This document shows, piece by piece, positions 1 to 5,414 of a stretch of 11,244 nucleotides of DNA; position 1 is the stretch's first letter; every line of letters begins with the position of its first letter. The notes beneath the pieces are model-generated. The model was not told the origin of the DNA, ran no database searches, and worked only from the letters and a program-made list of their open reading frames with translations. Source of the DNA: JBCBCP01 sp038530575 (GTDB lineage Bacteria; Pseudomonadota; Alphaproteobacteria; Rhodobacterales; Rhodobacteraceae); contig JBCBCP010000080.1 of NCBI GenBank assembly GCA_038530575.1, positions 1 to 11,244 of the forward strand. Direction: 5' to 3'. Made by a program: the position numbers and the translations under genes.

Positions 1-789
1 GGCTTCGGCTTCCGCTGCGGCTTCCTCGGCCTTCTGCACCTCGAGGTGATCCGCGACCGGATCGAGCGGGAGTACGATATCGAGCTGATCACGACAGCGC
101 CCTCGGTCATCTACCACGTCTACCAGAAGGACGGGACGATGAACGAGCTGCACAACCCCGCCGACATGCCCGACCCCTCGACCATCGACTATGTCGAGGA
201 GCCGCGCATCAAGGCGACCATTCTCGTGCCCGACGAATATCTCGGCGACGTGCTCAAGCTGTGCCAGGACCGCCGCGGCATCCAGCTTGACCTGACCTAT
301 GCCGGCACCCGCGCGATGGCCGTCTACGACCTGCCGCTGAACGAGGTGGTGTTCGACTTCTACGACCGGCTCAAATCGGTGACGAAGGGCTACGCGTCCT
401 TCGACTACCAGCTGACCGGCTACCGCCAGGACAATCTGGTCAAGATGTCCGTGCTGGTGAATGACGAGCCGGTCGACGCCCTGTCGATGCTGGTCCACCG
501 CGACCGGGCCGAAATGCGCGGGCGGGCCATGTGCGAAAAGCTCAAGGACCTGATCCCCCGCCACATGTTCAAGATCCCGATCCAGGCGGCCATCGGCGGC
601 AAGGTCATCGCCCGCGAGACCCTGTCAGCCATGCGCAAGGACGTCACAGCCAAATGCTACGGCGGAGACGCCACCCGGAAACGCAAGCTGCTCGACAAGC
701 AAAAAGCGGGCAAGAAGAAGATGCGTCAGTTCGGGAAGGTGGATATCCCTCAGGAGGCATTCATCAGCGCTCTGAAAATGGACGGCTGA
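1..789 (+). CDS. lepA: Elongation factor 4 (LepA), C-terminal part
   Basis: This is the C-terminal 262 residues of LepA/EF4, a ribosome-associated translational GTPase that acts in the cytoplasm during initiation and elongation. The reading frame is already open at base 1, so the GTPase domain (roughly the first 340 residues of the usual ~600) lies outside the window. The fragment opens with GFGFRCGFLGLLHLEVIRDR, the signature of the EF-G domain V-like region of LepA. It continues with the ELITTAPSVIYHVY strand, a stretch matching the LepA-specific C-terminal domain, and the basic tail KRKLLDKQKAGKKKMRQFGK that ends in a typical LepA VDIPQEAFISALK terminus. Neither frameshift nor truncation at the 3' end is visible. 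GC is high (39 of 60 bases in the row starting at 241). The stop codon lies inside a small hairpin. The next gene on this strand starts 114 bases later, so LepA is probably not co-transcribed with it by design. Confidence 0.97.
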   Translation, partial: GFGFRCGFLGLLHLEVIRDRIEREYDIELITTAPSVIYHVYQKDGTMNELHNPADMPDPSTIDYVEEPRIKATILVPDEYLGDVLKLCQDRRGIQLDLTYAGTRAMAVYDLPLNEVVFDFYDRLKSVTKGYASFDYQLTGYRQDNLVKMSVLVNDEPVDALSMLVHRDRAEMRGRAMCEKLKDLIPRHMFKIPIQAAIGGKVIARETLSAMRKDVTAKCYGGDATRKRKLLDKQKAGKKKMRQFGKVDIPQEAFISALKMDG

Positions 790-803
790 AGCCGTTCATT
801 TTC
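782..803 (+). terminator. Weak possible terminator at the lepA stop codon
   Basis: ACGGC-TGAA-GCCGT forms a 5-bp stem with a TGAA tetraloop (782-795) that contains the lepA stop codon, followed by a short T-rich stretch (TCATTTT). The stem is short and the T-tract is interrupted, so termination would be inefficient. This is inferred from shape only. Confidence 0.3.
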
Positions 804-833
804 CGCGCTGAGGGATGCCAGTGCGCGGCAGGC

Positions 834-852
834 TCTTTTGCAAAGCAAAAGA
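834..852. repeat. Perfect inverted repeat between lepA and the DUF4160 gene
   Basis: TCTTTTGC-AAA-GCAAAAGA is a perfect 8-bp inverted repeat around a 3-base loop. It lies in the 114-base gap between lepA and the next gene. It could be a bidirectional transcript end or a protein-binding palindrome. No T-run follows it on either strand, so it is not a textbook intrinsic terminator. Confidence 0.55.
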
Positions 853-903
853 TGCCGAGAGCGGCACCCGGTTGCAGTTACGCGCTGATAGAACGGAAGC
901 CAA

Positions 904-1149
904 ATGCCCACAGTCTTTCGTGCCGATGGCTTCCGCTTCTTCTTCTACTCGAATGAAGGCGATCCGCGCGAACCAGTCCACATCCACGTGATGAAAGATA
1001 ACGCCGAAGCCAAATTCTGGGTTGAACCAGAAGTCCGCCTAGACCGCTCCCATGGCTTCGACGCCCGCACTTTGCGCAAACTCGCCGCCATGGTAGAAGA
1101 GAACCGCACCAAGATCACCGAGGCCTGGCATGACCATTTCCGCAACTGA
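904..1149 (+). CDS. DUF4160 domain protein (putative toxin-antitoxin partner)
   Basis: An 81-residue cytosolic protein of the DUF4160 family. The family hallmarks are visible: the MPTVFRADGFRFFFYSNEG opening, then EPVHIHVMKD (the conserved HIHV core at about residues 26-29), and a helical C-terminal half ending in TEAWHDHFRN. The length is normal for the family. The start is the only ATG before the conserved N-terminus, and the ribosome binding site (GGAAG) is weak. It overlaps the DUF2442 gene by 20 bases. Families DUF4160 and DUF2442 are commonly encoded side by side and have been treated as a possible toxin-antitoxin-like module. No biochemical role is assigned here and the toxin/antitoxin polarity is not clear from sequence. 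Base composition is lower in GC than lepA (31 of 60 bases in the row starting at 961), consistent with an acquired pair. Confidence 0.88.
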   Translation: MPTVFRADGFRFFFYSNEGDPREPVHIHVMKDNAEAKFWVEPEVRLDRSHGFDARTLRKLAAMVEENRTKITEAWHDHFRN

Positions 1150-1363
1150 GGTCCGCTTTGACGACGACACGATGTGGGTGTCGCTTGAAGACGGCCGCAC
1201 CCTCGGCGTCCCACTGGCGTGGTTTCCCCGGCTACTGAATGCGTCTGCGTCGGAGAGGGCAGAGGTTACGGTCTCACCTTTCGGTCTGCACTGGGAGGCG
1301 CTGGATGAAGACGTCTCTGTGCCAGCATTGCTGAGTGATGTGCCGCGAGTTGCAGCGGAGTGA
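1130..1363 (+). CDS. DUF2442 domain protein, partner of the DUF4160 gene
   Basis: A 77-residue protein of the DUF2442 family. The recognisable core is EVRFDDDTMWVSLEDGRTLGVPLAWFPRLLNAS, a small beta-rich unit with the family's G-x-P-L-x-WFPRL pattern (GVPLAWFPRL), followed by the WEALDEDVSVPALL C-terminal stretch. The start at 1130 lies inside the end of the DUF4160 gene and has a good Shine-Dalgarno (GAGG, 6 bases upstream). The two genes are therefore translationally coupled. The order (DUF4160 first, DUF2442 second) and the overlap are typical of small two-gene modules. In some proteins DUF2442 is an N-terminal domain followed by a helix-turn-helix; none is seen here, so direct DNA binding is unproven. 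Function is unknown beyond the pairing. Confidence 0.88.
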   Translation: MTISATEVRFDDDTMWVSLEDGRTLGVPLAWFPRLLNASASERAEVTVSPFGLHWEALDEDVSVPALLSDVPRVAAE

Positions 1364-1420
1364 TAATTTTCAGAAAGTGACTTGGAAGCAGATTTGTTGT
1401 CGACTTTAACTTTGCGTAAG

Positions 1421-1435
1421 GAACATATAGTGAAC
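1421..1435 (+). promoter_or_regulatory. Candidate LexA (SOS) box, GAAC-N7-GAAC
   Basis: GAACATATAGTGAAC contains two direct GAAC repeats separated by exactly 7 bases, the arrangement described for alphaproteobacterial LexA (GTTC-N7-GTTC on the other strand). The repeat extends to GAACAT on both halves. It lies 33 bases before the ATG of the gene at 1469, and TATAGT inside it (1426-1431) could be the -10 element, which would let LexA occlude RNA polymerase. No convincing -35 hexamer was found. An 8-base pattern can occur by chance in a window this size, so the position is the main support. Confidence 0.5.
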
Positions 1436-1444
1436 ATGCTGCGA

Positions 1445-1460
1445 AACTAACGCGATAGTT
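1445..1460. repeat. Short inverted repeat in the leader of the 1469 gene
   Basis: AACTA-ACGCGA-TAGTT is a 5-bp inverted repeat just before the start codon at 1469, probably within the untranslated leader if the -10 at 1426-1431 is real. It could fold in the mRNA or be a second operator half-site pair. It is short enough to be coincidence. Confidence 0.25.
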
Positions 1461-1468
1461 GCAAAACC

Positions 1469-2308
1469 ATGCCATTTACTTACAAACAAGCCATGGAAGC
1501 TTCCCCTGTCGTTCTGACTCTGCGGATTAATAATAGTCAGCCTGTTAGGTTGTCCGCGTTCGTTAAATCGTTCACATCGCTTGCTCGTGAGTATTCTCTT
1601 ACAGTAAACGCATCGCCAGATTTCGCCTCAGATGACGCTGAAATATACATCAAGGAAATACGATCGGGCTCAATAATCGCCGATCTCATTCCAGTCGCAG
1701 GAAGTGTATTGCCATTAGTGGCGAGTGAGGCGGACAAGGTGTATCTTGCTGTCGAAACAGTCGAAAAGTGGCGTCAAAGACTCTCTGCTCTCATCTCCGG
1801 CGATGTACCTAAGAATGCATCTAGAACAGACTTGAAGAACTGGGCGGATGCGGTTCAAGCAATCGCCCGTGATCCCGATGCGTCTTCCACATTGGAAGCT
1901 GCAACCTTCGAAGATGGACAACGCAATGTCCGCGCGAGTTTTAGTTTTAGCACAACAGAAGCACGTAAAATCGAAAAAGTTATTGATGCTGAGTTTGAAA
2001 GGCTCGAAGAACGGAAGCAGGCGGATTACGTGCGGGTGCTTATGGTTTTCACCAGATCCGACGTTGGTGACGCTCCGGTTGGTAAACCTTCCGGTGAACG
2101 AGTAGTAATTGAAGAAATATCGGAAAAGCCGCTAGCGATTACCTACGGCTCGGCGTTGGCGGAGGAACGAGTAAAGCACGAAATTCGTGAAAGTGACGAG
2201 AATATCTACAAGAAGGGCTTTAATGTTGACGTAAAGGTTCAATCCAGAGCTGGCAAGGCGGTCGCGTATTCAATAACGCATGTCCACGAAGTTATTGATC
2301 TTCCATAG
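1469..2308 (+). CDS. Unknown protein, AT-rich gene behind a candidate SOS box
   Basis: A 279-residue protein that I do not recognise. There is no signal peptide or clear membrane segment, so it is probably cytosolic. The N-terminal part (about 1-70) looks like alternating strand and helix. A conserved-looking core IYIKEIRSGSIIADLIPVAG (about 58-77) is followed by a mildly hydrophobic stretch and an EKWRQRL helix. The middle (about 150-205) holds a charged segment, EARKIEKVIDAEFERLEERK, and the C-terminus is beta-like. No nuclease, ATPase or transferase motif was found. The ATG at 1469 has no good Shine-Dalgarno; an in-frame ATG at 1493 is no better. The gene is clearly AT-richer than its surroundings: hand counts of three 60-base rows give 29, 25 and 29 G+C, against 39 in a lepA row. 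It lies alone downstream of a candidate LexA box, which points to a horizontally acquired, possibly DNA-damage-responsive gene. Its neighbourhood of toxin-antitoxin-like genes would suit a defence role, but that is inference. Confidence 0.8.
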   Translation: MPFTYKQAMEASPVVLTLRINNSQPVRLSAFVKSFTSLAREYSLTVNASPDFASDDAEIYIKEIRSGSIIADLIPVAGSVLPLVASEADKVYLAVETVEKWRQRLSALISGDVPKNASRTDLKNWADAVQAIARDPDASSTLEAATFEDGQRNVRASFSFSTTEARKIEKVIDAEFERLEERKQADYVRVLMVFTRSDVGDAPVGKPSGERVVIEEISEKPLAITYGSALAEERVKHEIRESDENIYKKGFNVDVKVQSRAGKAVAYSITHVHEVIDLP

Positions 2309-2363
2309 AAGGCAGGTTCATCGAGTACCGGCATCCAATCCAACGGCAGAATGAAACCCCGCC
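2309..2363. other. Gene-free remnant sequence after the transposase fragment
   Basis: No gene seen. On the minus strand, directly after the transposase-fragment stop, the sequence reads GGGCGGGGTTTCATTCTGCC, which can fold as an imperfect 5-bp GC stem. REP-type elements beside such transposases have this general shape, so it may be a decayed REP, but one imperfect copy is not enough to claim it. Confidence 0.25.
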
Positions 2364-2468
2364 CTACAGAACCAACCCCATCCGCACCCGCAACCGCGCA
2401 TCCCGATACACGCTCGAATACGCCCAATCCTCGGGCCGCACGCAAAACCCGCGCTTCACATTCCCCGC
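2364..2468 (-). pseudogene. C-terminal fragment of a REP-associated/IS200-like transposase
   Basis: On the minus strand the bases from 2468 to 2364 read AGNVKRGFCVRPEDWAYSSV, then YRDARLRVRMGLVL and a TAG stop. This matches the C-terminal end of REP-associated tyrosine transposases (COG1943 type), whose usual signature is NPVK.G.V..PEDW..SS. The rest of the protein, including the HUH and catalytic tyrosine region, is missing, and an in-frame stop (2469-2471) immediately precedes the fragment. The proline of NPVK is also absent. It is a remnant of about 34 codons that marks an old insertion or recombination point in the accessory island. It abuts the 3' end of the Phd-like gene: their coding ends meet at 2458-2459. 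Confidence 0.7.
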
Positions 2469-2941
2469 TTAACCAAACGCGCTAACCACCCCCGCACCCG
2501 CCACCATACCGCCAGCGGCCAGAACCGAACCGGCGGGGCGATCCGCAGCGGCTCTTGATAGGGCACAAACTGGACCTCTCCGCGAATCTCGCCGCCGGGG
2601 ATTTCCTCCAGCCCGTGCCGGGCCAGCATTTCGCGTTCCCGCATGCGGTCGATCTGAAGGCGTTGGATTCCCTCGGCCGTCTCCCGGTCGGTTTTGCCCC
2701 AGACAACCTCGCTGTAGCAGAACCCGCCGCGCCGATGGGTCCCCGCGACCACGCGCTCCACATCTTCGGCGTTAAAAATCCGCTTCAAGTTCACCATCGA
2801 CACCAGCGCGGCGGCGGGGGCCCCGTGATGGGTCAGCACCACGAAACACTTCGGGTGCTGCGCATGCTTGATCAGGGTGCTGAGGTTTTGACGCGCGCGC
2901 GTTGTGGACACGCGCGCGGGGCGTGGGGTGGGGTCGTGCAT
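2456..2941 (-). CDS. Orphan Phd/YefM-like antitoxin with long C-terminal extension
   Basis: A 161-residue protein whose first ~55 residues fit the Phd/YefM antitoxin fold: VSTTRARQNLSTLIKHAQ (short strand plus helix), then CFVVLTHHGAPAAALVSM, the usual 'v.lt.hG.paa.lvs' strand-turn-strand. Such proteins bind DNA, autoregulate, and neutralise a cognate toxin such as Doc or YoeB. Typical family members are 70-95 residues. This one carries ~100 extra residues: a charged helical stretch with REREMLARHG and a terminal Trp/Arg-rich segment FWPLAVWWRVRGWLARLVKR (140-159) that would form an amphipathic or membrane-seeking helix. The ATG at 2941 has a good GGAG ribosome site 7 bases upstream. No toxin gene lies on either side; downstream is a transposase remnant, so a partner may have been lost. 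A repeated motif covers the promoter (2957-3003), which fits autoregulation. The N-terminal assignment is fairly safe. The role of the tail is unknown. Confidence 0.72.
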   Translation of the reverse strand: MHDPTPRPARVSTTRARQNLSTLIKHAQHPKCFVVLTHHGAPAAALVSMVNLKRIFNAEDVERVVAGTHRRGGFCYSEVVWGKTDRETAEGIQRLQIDRMREREMLARHGLEEIPGGEIRGEVQFVPYQEPLRIAPPVRFWPLAVWWRVRGWLARLVKRGM

Positions 2942-2956
2942 GGGCCGGCTCCGCTT

Positions 2957-3005
2957 CTGTACAAAATGTTATTTCGGGATCCGAAAATCTGTACAAAACG
3001 TTACA
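2957..3005 (-). promoter_or_regulatory. Double operator/promoter region of the Phd-like gene
   Basis: Two direct copies of CTGTACAAAAYGTTA (2957-2971 and 2989-3003, 14 of 15 identical) are spaced 32 bases apart, about three helical turns. They flank a perfect inverted repeat TTTCGG-GAT-CCGAAA (2972-2986). The distal copy extends to TGTA-N8-TACA (2990-3005), itself dyad-like. On the minus strand a possible promoter (TTGTAC, 19-base spacer, TAACAT) overlaps both copies. The block ends 15 bases before the ATG at 2941. Autoregulatory antitoxins commonly bind repeated sites placed like this, so it is most likely the operator of the Phd-like gene. The binding protein is inferred. Confidence 0.6.
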
Positions 3006-3008
3006 TTT

Positions 3009-3021
3009 GGCCCAACGGGCC
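3009..3021 (-). terminator. Short GC hairpin after the PA14 gene
   Basis: GGCCC-AAC-GGGCC makes a 5-bp GC stem 6 bases after the stop codon of the PA14-domain gene (minus strand). It is followed by an AT-rich stretch that includes TTTT but not directly. It is a plausible weak terminator that would separate the PA14 gene from the Phd-like gene. Confidence 0.3.
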
Positions 3022-3026
3022 GTGCG

Positions 3027-3578
3027 CTAGTGCCCGAAGGCGGCGTTCGGCATCCAGTCCGGCTCGCCCATCCCTGCGCGCATGTGCAAACAGGCCGAGC
3101 CCTTGCGCTGGAAATACAGCCCCTCCAGCGCGTACCAGCCCGCGACCGGCACCTCGGCCTCAACCGCCTTACTGGCCTCGCAGGGATGCACCCCGTCAAA
3201 CTTCACGACCTCTTGCCCGCCGATCGACATGCGCAGGCCGTCATTGCTCAGAAAATCAATGGTATAGGTGCCTGGCGCGTCGAACCGGACGTAACCTTCG
3301 ATCACCGCGACGATCTTTTCCGCCTGGCCCGAGGTCAGCGTTTCCATGCCTTCCTCGGTGTCCCAATAATCCAGCCCTTCCAGCGGCTTGCCGGGTCTCG
3401 CGCTGTCTGCGACGCGGGCGGCCTCCGACAGACTGCGCACGCTGGCCTGGGCGTAGCTGACCGCAAGGCCCGGGGACAGCGCGCTGGGTTGCGGGTCGGC
3501 TGGCTCCAGCTTGAGCGGGGCGGCAATGGCCGGCGCGGCGAGCAGCAGCGCGGCGACGAGGGCGGTTTTCTTGAACAT
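3027..3578 (-). CDS. Small secreted PA14-domain protein
   Basis: A 183-residue protein with a clear Sec signal peptide: MFKK, a hydrophobic core ALVAALLLAAPAIAA, and a probable cut after residue 19 or 20. The mature part from about residue 66 to 172 fits a PA14-type beta-barrel. Its centre carries the typical pattern GYVRFDAPGTYTIDFLSNDG (95-114), followed by LRMSIGGQEVVKFDG and a closing GWYALEGLYFQRKG strand. PA14 domains usually bind carbohydrate or act as cell-surface modules. Two cysteines (133 and 163) could form a disulfide in the periplasm. There is no catalytic domain, so it is a stand-alone binding-type module. The ATG at 3578 has AAGGA 9 bases upstream. It lies 65 bases downstream of the deacetylase gene on the same strand, with a weak hairpin between them, so it may or may not be in the glycan operon. 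A carbohydrate-binding role beside glycan genes is attractive but unproven. Confidence 0.82.
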   Translation of the reverse strand: MFKKTALVAALLLAAPAIAAPLKLEPADPQPSALSPGLAVSYAQASVRSLSEAARVADSARPGKPLEGLDYWDTEEGMETLTSGQAEKIVAVIEGYVRFDAPGTYTIDFLSNDGLRMSIGGQEVVKFDGVHPCEASKAVEAEVPVAGWYALEGLYFQRKGSACLHMRAGMGEPDWMPNAAFGH

Positions 3579-3601
3579 GAGGAGGCGTCCTTGGATAGGT
3601 T

Positions 3602-3616
3602 GGCTTGACCGAAGCC
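3602..3616 (-). terminator. Weak hairpin between the deacetylase and PA14 genes
   Basis: GGCTT-GACCG-AAGCC is a 5-bp stem in the 65-base gap after the deacetylase stop codon. There is no T-run on the minus strand after it, so read-through into the PA14 gene is likely if this is a terminator at all. Confidence 0.25.
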
Positions 3617-3643
3617 TAGCCGGTTCTGCCCCGTCCGCAAAAC

Positions 3644-4342
3644 CTATTCTTGCATGGGCATAAGCCGCGCGCCCGCCGCTTGCATCTCGGACAGAAAGGC
3701 ACGGGAAAAGGCCCAGATTTCAGGGGTGTGAACGAGGTGATGGGTCAGAAGCCCAAGCGGTTCGTCCGGGTGTTCAGTCAGTTGCCGGGCCGCGCGTTCG
3801 ATCAGCAGGTCAGGGTCCACCAGCCCGCGGGTTCCGCGCCAGTCGATCGGGTCGACATGGGTGTTTATCCGCGGCAGCCCTACATCGGCTTGCCGCGCCC
3901 GCGGCCCAAAGGTGGACAGGGCCTCATAGCCTTGCGCGCCGAGGCCTTTGGCAATGTGGTCATCGATCCGGTTCCATGGCGGCACGAACACCGGGGACAA
4001 ACGGGAGCCGAAGATCGCCCGCATATGGGCCAGCGCCTTTGCGGTCTCATCCGCCGCGTCCGGGCGAAGCCGTTGGAATTCAGACTTTTTGGCACCTGGC
4101 GCAGAGGTGTCGGCATGTTGCCAGCCGTGCACCATCACACGGTCATTCGGCCCAAGCCGCTGTACGAGCCCGGGCGTAACAAGCGCGGGAATGACGGCGA
4201 GGACAACGGGCACCCGCACCTCGCCTGACAGGGCAAGAAGCCTGTCGAGCGCTGGTGTGGCGGCAACCGCATCGTCGTCGCGCCACCATAGCTGCGTTTC
4301 GGGCTTCACGGCACGGCGGAGCGGGGACCAATCAATGCGCAC
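3644..4342 (-). CDS. Polysaccharide deacetylase (NodB-type) family protein
   Basis: A 232-residue carbohydrate esterase 4-like protein. These metal-dependent enzymes remove N- or O-acetyl groups from sugars. The fold's key residues are visible: WWRDDD (19-24, catalytic base and metal aspartates), the HxxxH metal pair in VHGWQHAD (H72, H76), PPWNRID (121-127, in the place of the usual R-x-P-Y motif), and LLTHH (198-202) late in the chain. It is somewhat short for the family and has no signal peptide, so it appears cytosolic, unlike peptidoglycan or chitin deacetylases. The start is a GTG at 4342, supported by AAGGA 9 bases upstream and by an 11-base overlap with the glycosyltransferase stop. 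It is the last gene of the six-gene operon, so it probably trims the glycan or glycolipid made by the upstream transferases. The substrate is unknown; the lack of a TFDD motif in classic form makes it a divergent member. Confidence 0.82.
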   Translation of the reverse strand: MRIDWSPLRRAVKPETQLWWRDDDAVAATPALDRLLALSGEVRVPVVLAVIPALVTPGLVQRLGPNDRVMVHGWQHADTSAPGAKKSEFQRLRPDAADETAKALAHMRAIFGSRLSPVFVPPWNRIDDHIAKGLGAQGYEALSTFGPRARQADVGLPRINTHVDPIDWRGTRGLVDPDLLIERAARQLTEHPDEPLGLLTHHLVHTPEIWAFSRAFLSEMQAAGARLMPMQE

Positions 4343-5414
4343 GGATCAGCTTCCTTGCGATGCGCACGGTTTGCGCGGCGCCGTCCATACCAGCGGTTCG
4401 GGCGGGTCGTGCGGGCGCAGCCGACACGCGCGTGAGGGCTGCGAGCAGGGTAGGGCCGGTTAGCTGAGCACTGCGCATAACGGCGATGCCGGGCTGGTCT
4501 GACAGGGCGCCGGCACGCAGGCTCTGTTCCACCTCGCCGCCATCATCGAACGGCACGAAAAGCGCGGGCACACCCGTTTGCAAGACGTCCATCGCGGTGT
4601 TGTAGCCGCACATGCCGACAAGCGCGGCAGCCTTCGGCAGCAAATTGCGAAAGTCGGGGCGGGGCGGCTCGACGAGCATGTTTGGCGGTCCGGTGATCTC
4701 TGCACGGGTGAGGCACCGCCACGTACGGTGTGGGTCGGCTGCGGCGGCCTCTGCCGCGACGGTAAACATCTTGTGGCCCACGGCTCCCCCACCGGCTGTT
4801 ACAAGCACTTCGCCTGCGCTCGCGTCCACGGCTACAGGCATGGGCGGGGCGACAAAGCCGGTGTAGTGCAAGACGTCTGCGAGCGCAGGGGTCACTGGCC
4901 AGCTGGCCGCGAGGGGGATCAGAGATGGATCGGAATGCACCAGAACGCCGGTATAGTGCCGGGCAATCACTTCCTCCGTCCACGTTGCACGCGCCGGTTT
5001 CGAAGGCGGGGCGAGGATGTCGCGGATGGAGGCAAGCGCGGGGATGCCTGCCGCGGCGTCCAGCAGTGCGCCGAACTCTGCCCGCAGGCTGCGGCGGCCA
5101 AAGGGGAAGAGCTCGGTGACCAGAAGGTCGGGGCGCGGGTCGAGGCAGGCCAACAAAGCATGCTGTCGCGCCTGCATGTAGCGTGCGCTCGCGGGGCCAT
5201 CCGGGCCGTGCAAGGTGCCAAAGTCGGTACCTTCGACGTGCACCGCGGGCAGCTGCACCAGATCGACACCAGTGGCATCCAGATGCGGCACGGCCCGTCC
5301 GCCGCTGGCGACGCGCACCTGCCAGCCCGCATCGGCAAAGGCGCGGCCCAGAACAAGCGCTCGCGCCAGATGGCCGGTGCCCAACAAGTGTGTCACCACG
5401 ATCAGCACTCGCAT
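4332..5414 (-). CDS. MurG-like (GT28-type) glycosyltransferase, second copy
   Basis: A 360-residue GT-B fold glycosyltransferase, predicted cytosolic or membrane-peripheral. The N-terminal domain starts MRVLIVVTHLLGTGHLARAL, with the GxGHxxR acceptor-side loop at 12-18. The C-terminal nucleotide-sugar domain has TAGGGAVGHK (206-215) and GMCGYNTAMDVLQTGVPALF (267-286), the hallmark of the MurG/GT28 family, followed by EVEQ (294-297). An upstream in-frame start at 5447 would add 11 residues of no family character. I prefer ATG 5414 because it overlaps the phosphatase stop in a TGATG junction and has GGAG 8 bases upstream. It resembles the first gene of the operon in motif layout but differs widely in sequence, so the two are probably old paralogues acting on successive steps. 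Donor and acceptor sugars cannot be read from the sequence. Confidence 0.85.
   Translation of the reverse strand: MRVLIVVTHLLGTGHLARALVLGRAFADAGWQVRVASGGRAVPHLDATGVDLVQLPAVHVEGTDFGTLHGPDGPASARYMQARQHALLACLDPRPDLLVTELFPFGRRSLRAEFGALLDAAAGIPALASIRDILAPPSKPARATWTEEVIARHYTGVLVHSDPSLIPLAASWPVTPALADVLHYTGFVAPPMPVAVDASAGEVLVTAGGGAVGHKMFTVAAEAAAADPHRTWRCLTRAEITGPPNMLVEPPRPDFRNLLPKAAALVGMCGYNTAMDVLQTGVPALFVPFDDGGEVEQSLRAGALSDQPGIAVMRSAQLTGPTLLAALTRVSAAPARPARTAGMDGAAQTVRIARKLIRAH

Noticed and set aside
2446..2473. Tandem near-repeat of 14 bases (GTTAAGCGGGGAAT / GTGAAGCGCGGGTT, minus strand) at the antitoxin-transposase junction
   Set aside because: Only 10 of 14 positions match, which is easily chance in GC-rich sequence.
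2555..3460. Plus-strand reading frame of 301 codons across the Phd-like and PA14 genes
   Set aside because: The second half is a low-complexity Arg/Pro/Ser sequence and it covers two well-supported minus-strand genes and their promoter.
2904..3608. Plus-strand reading frame of 234 codons opposite the PA14 gene
   Set aside because: The opposite strand has a clear signal peptide, Shine-Dalgarno and PA14 pattern; this frame has none.
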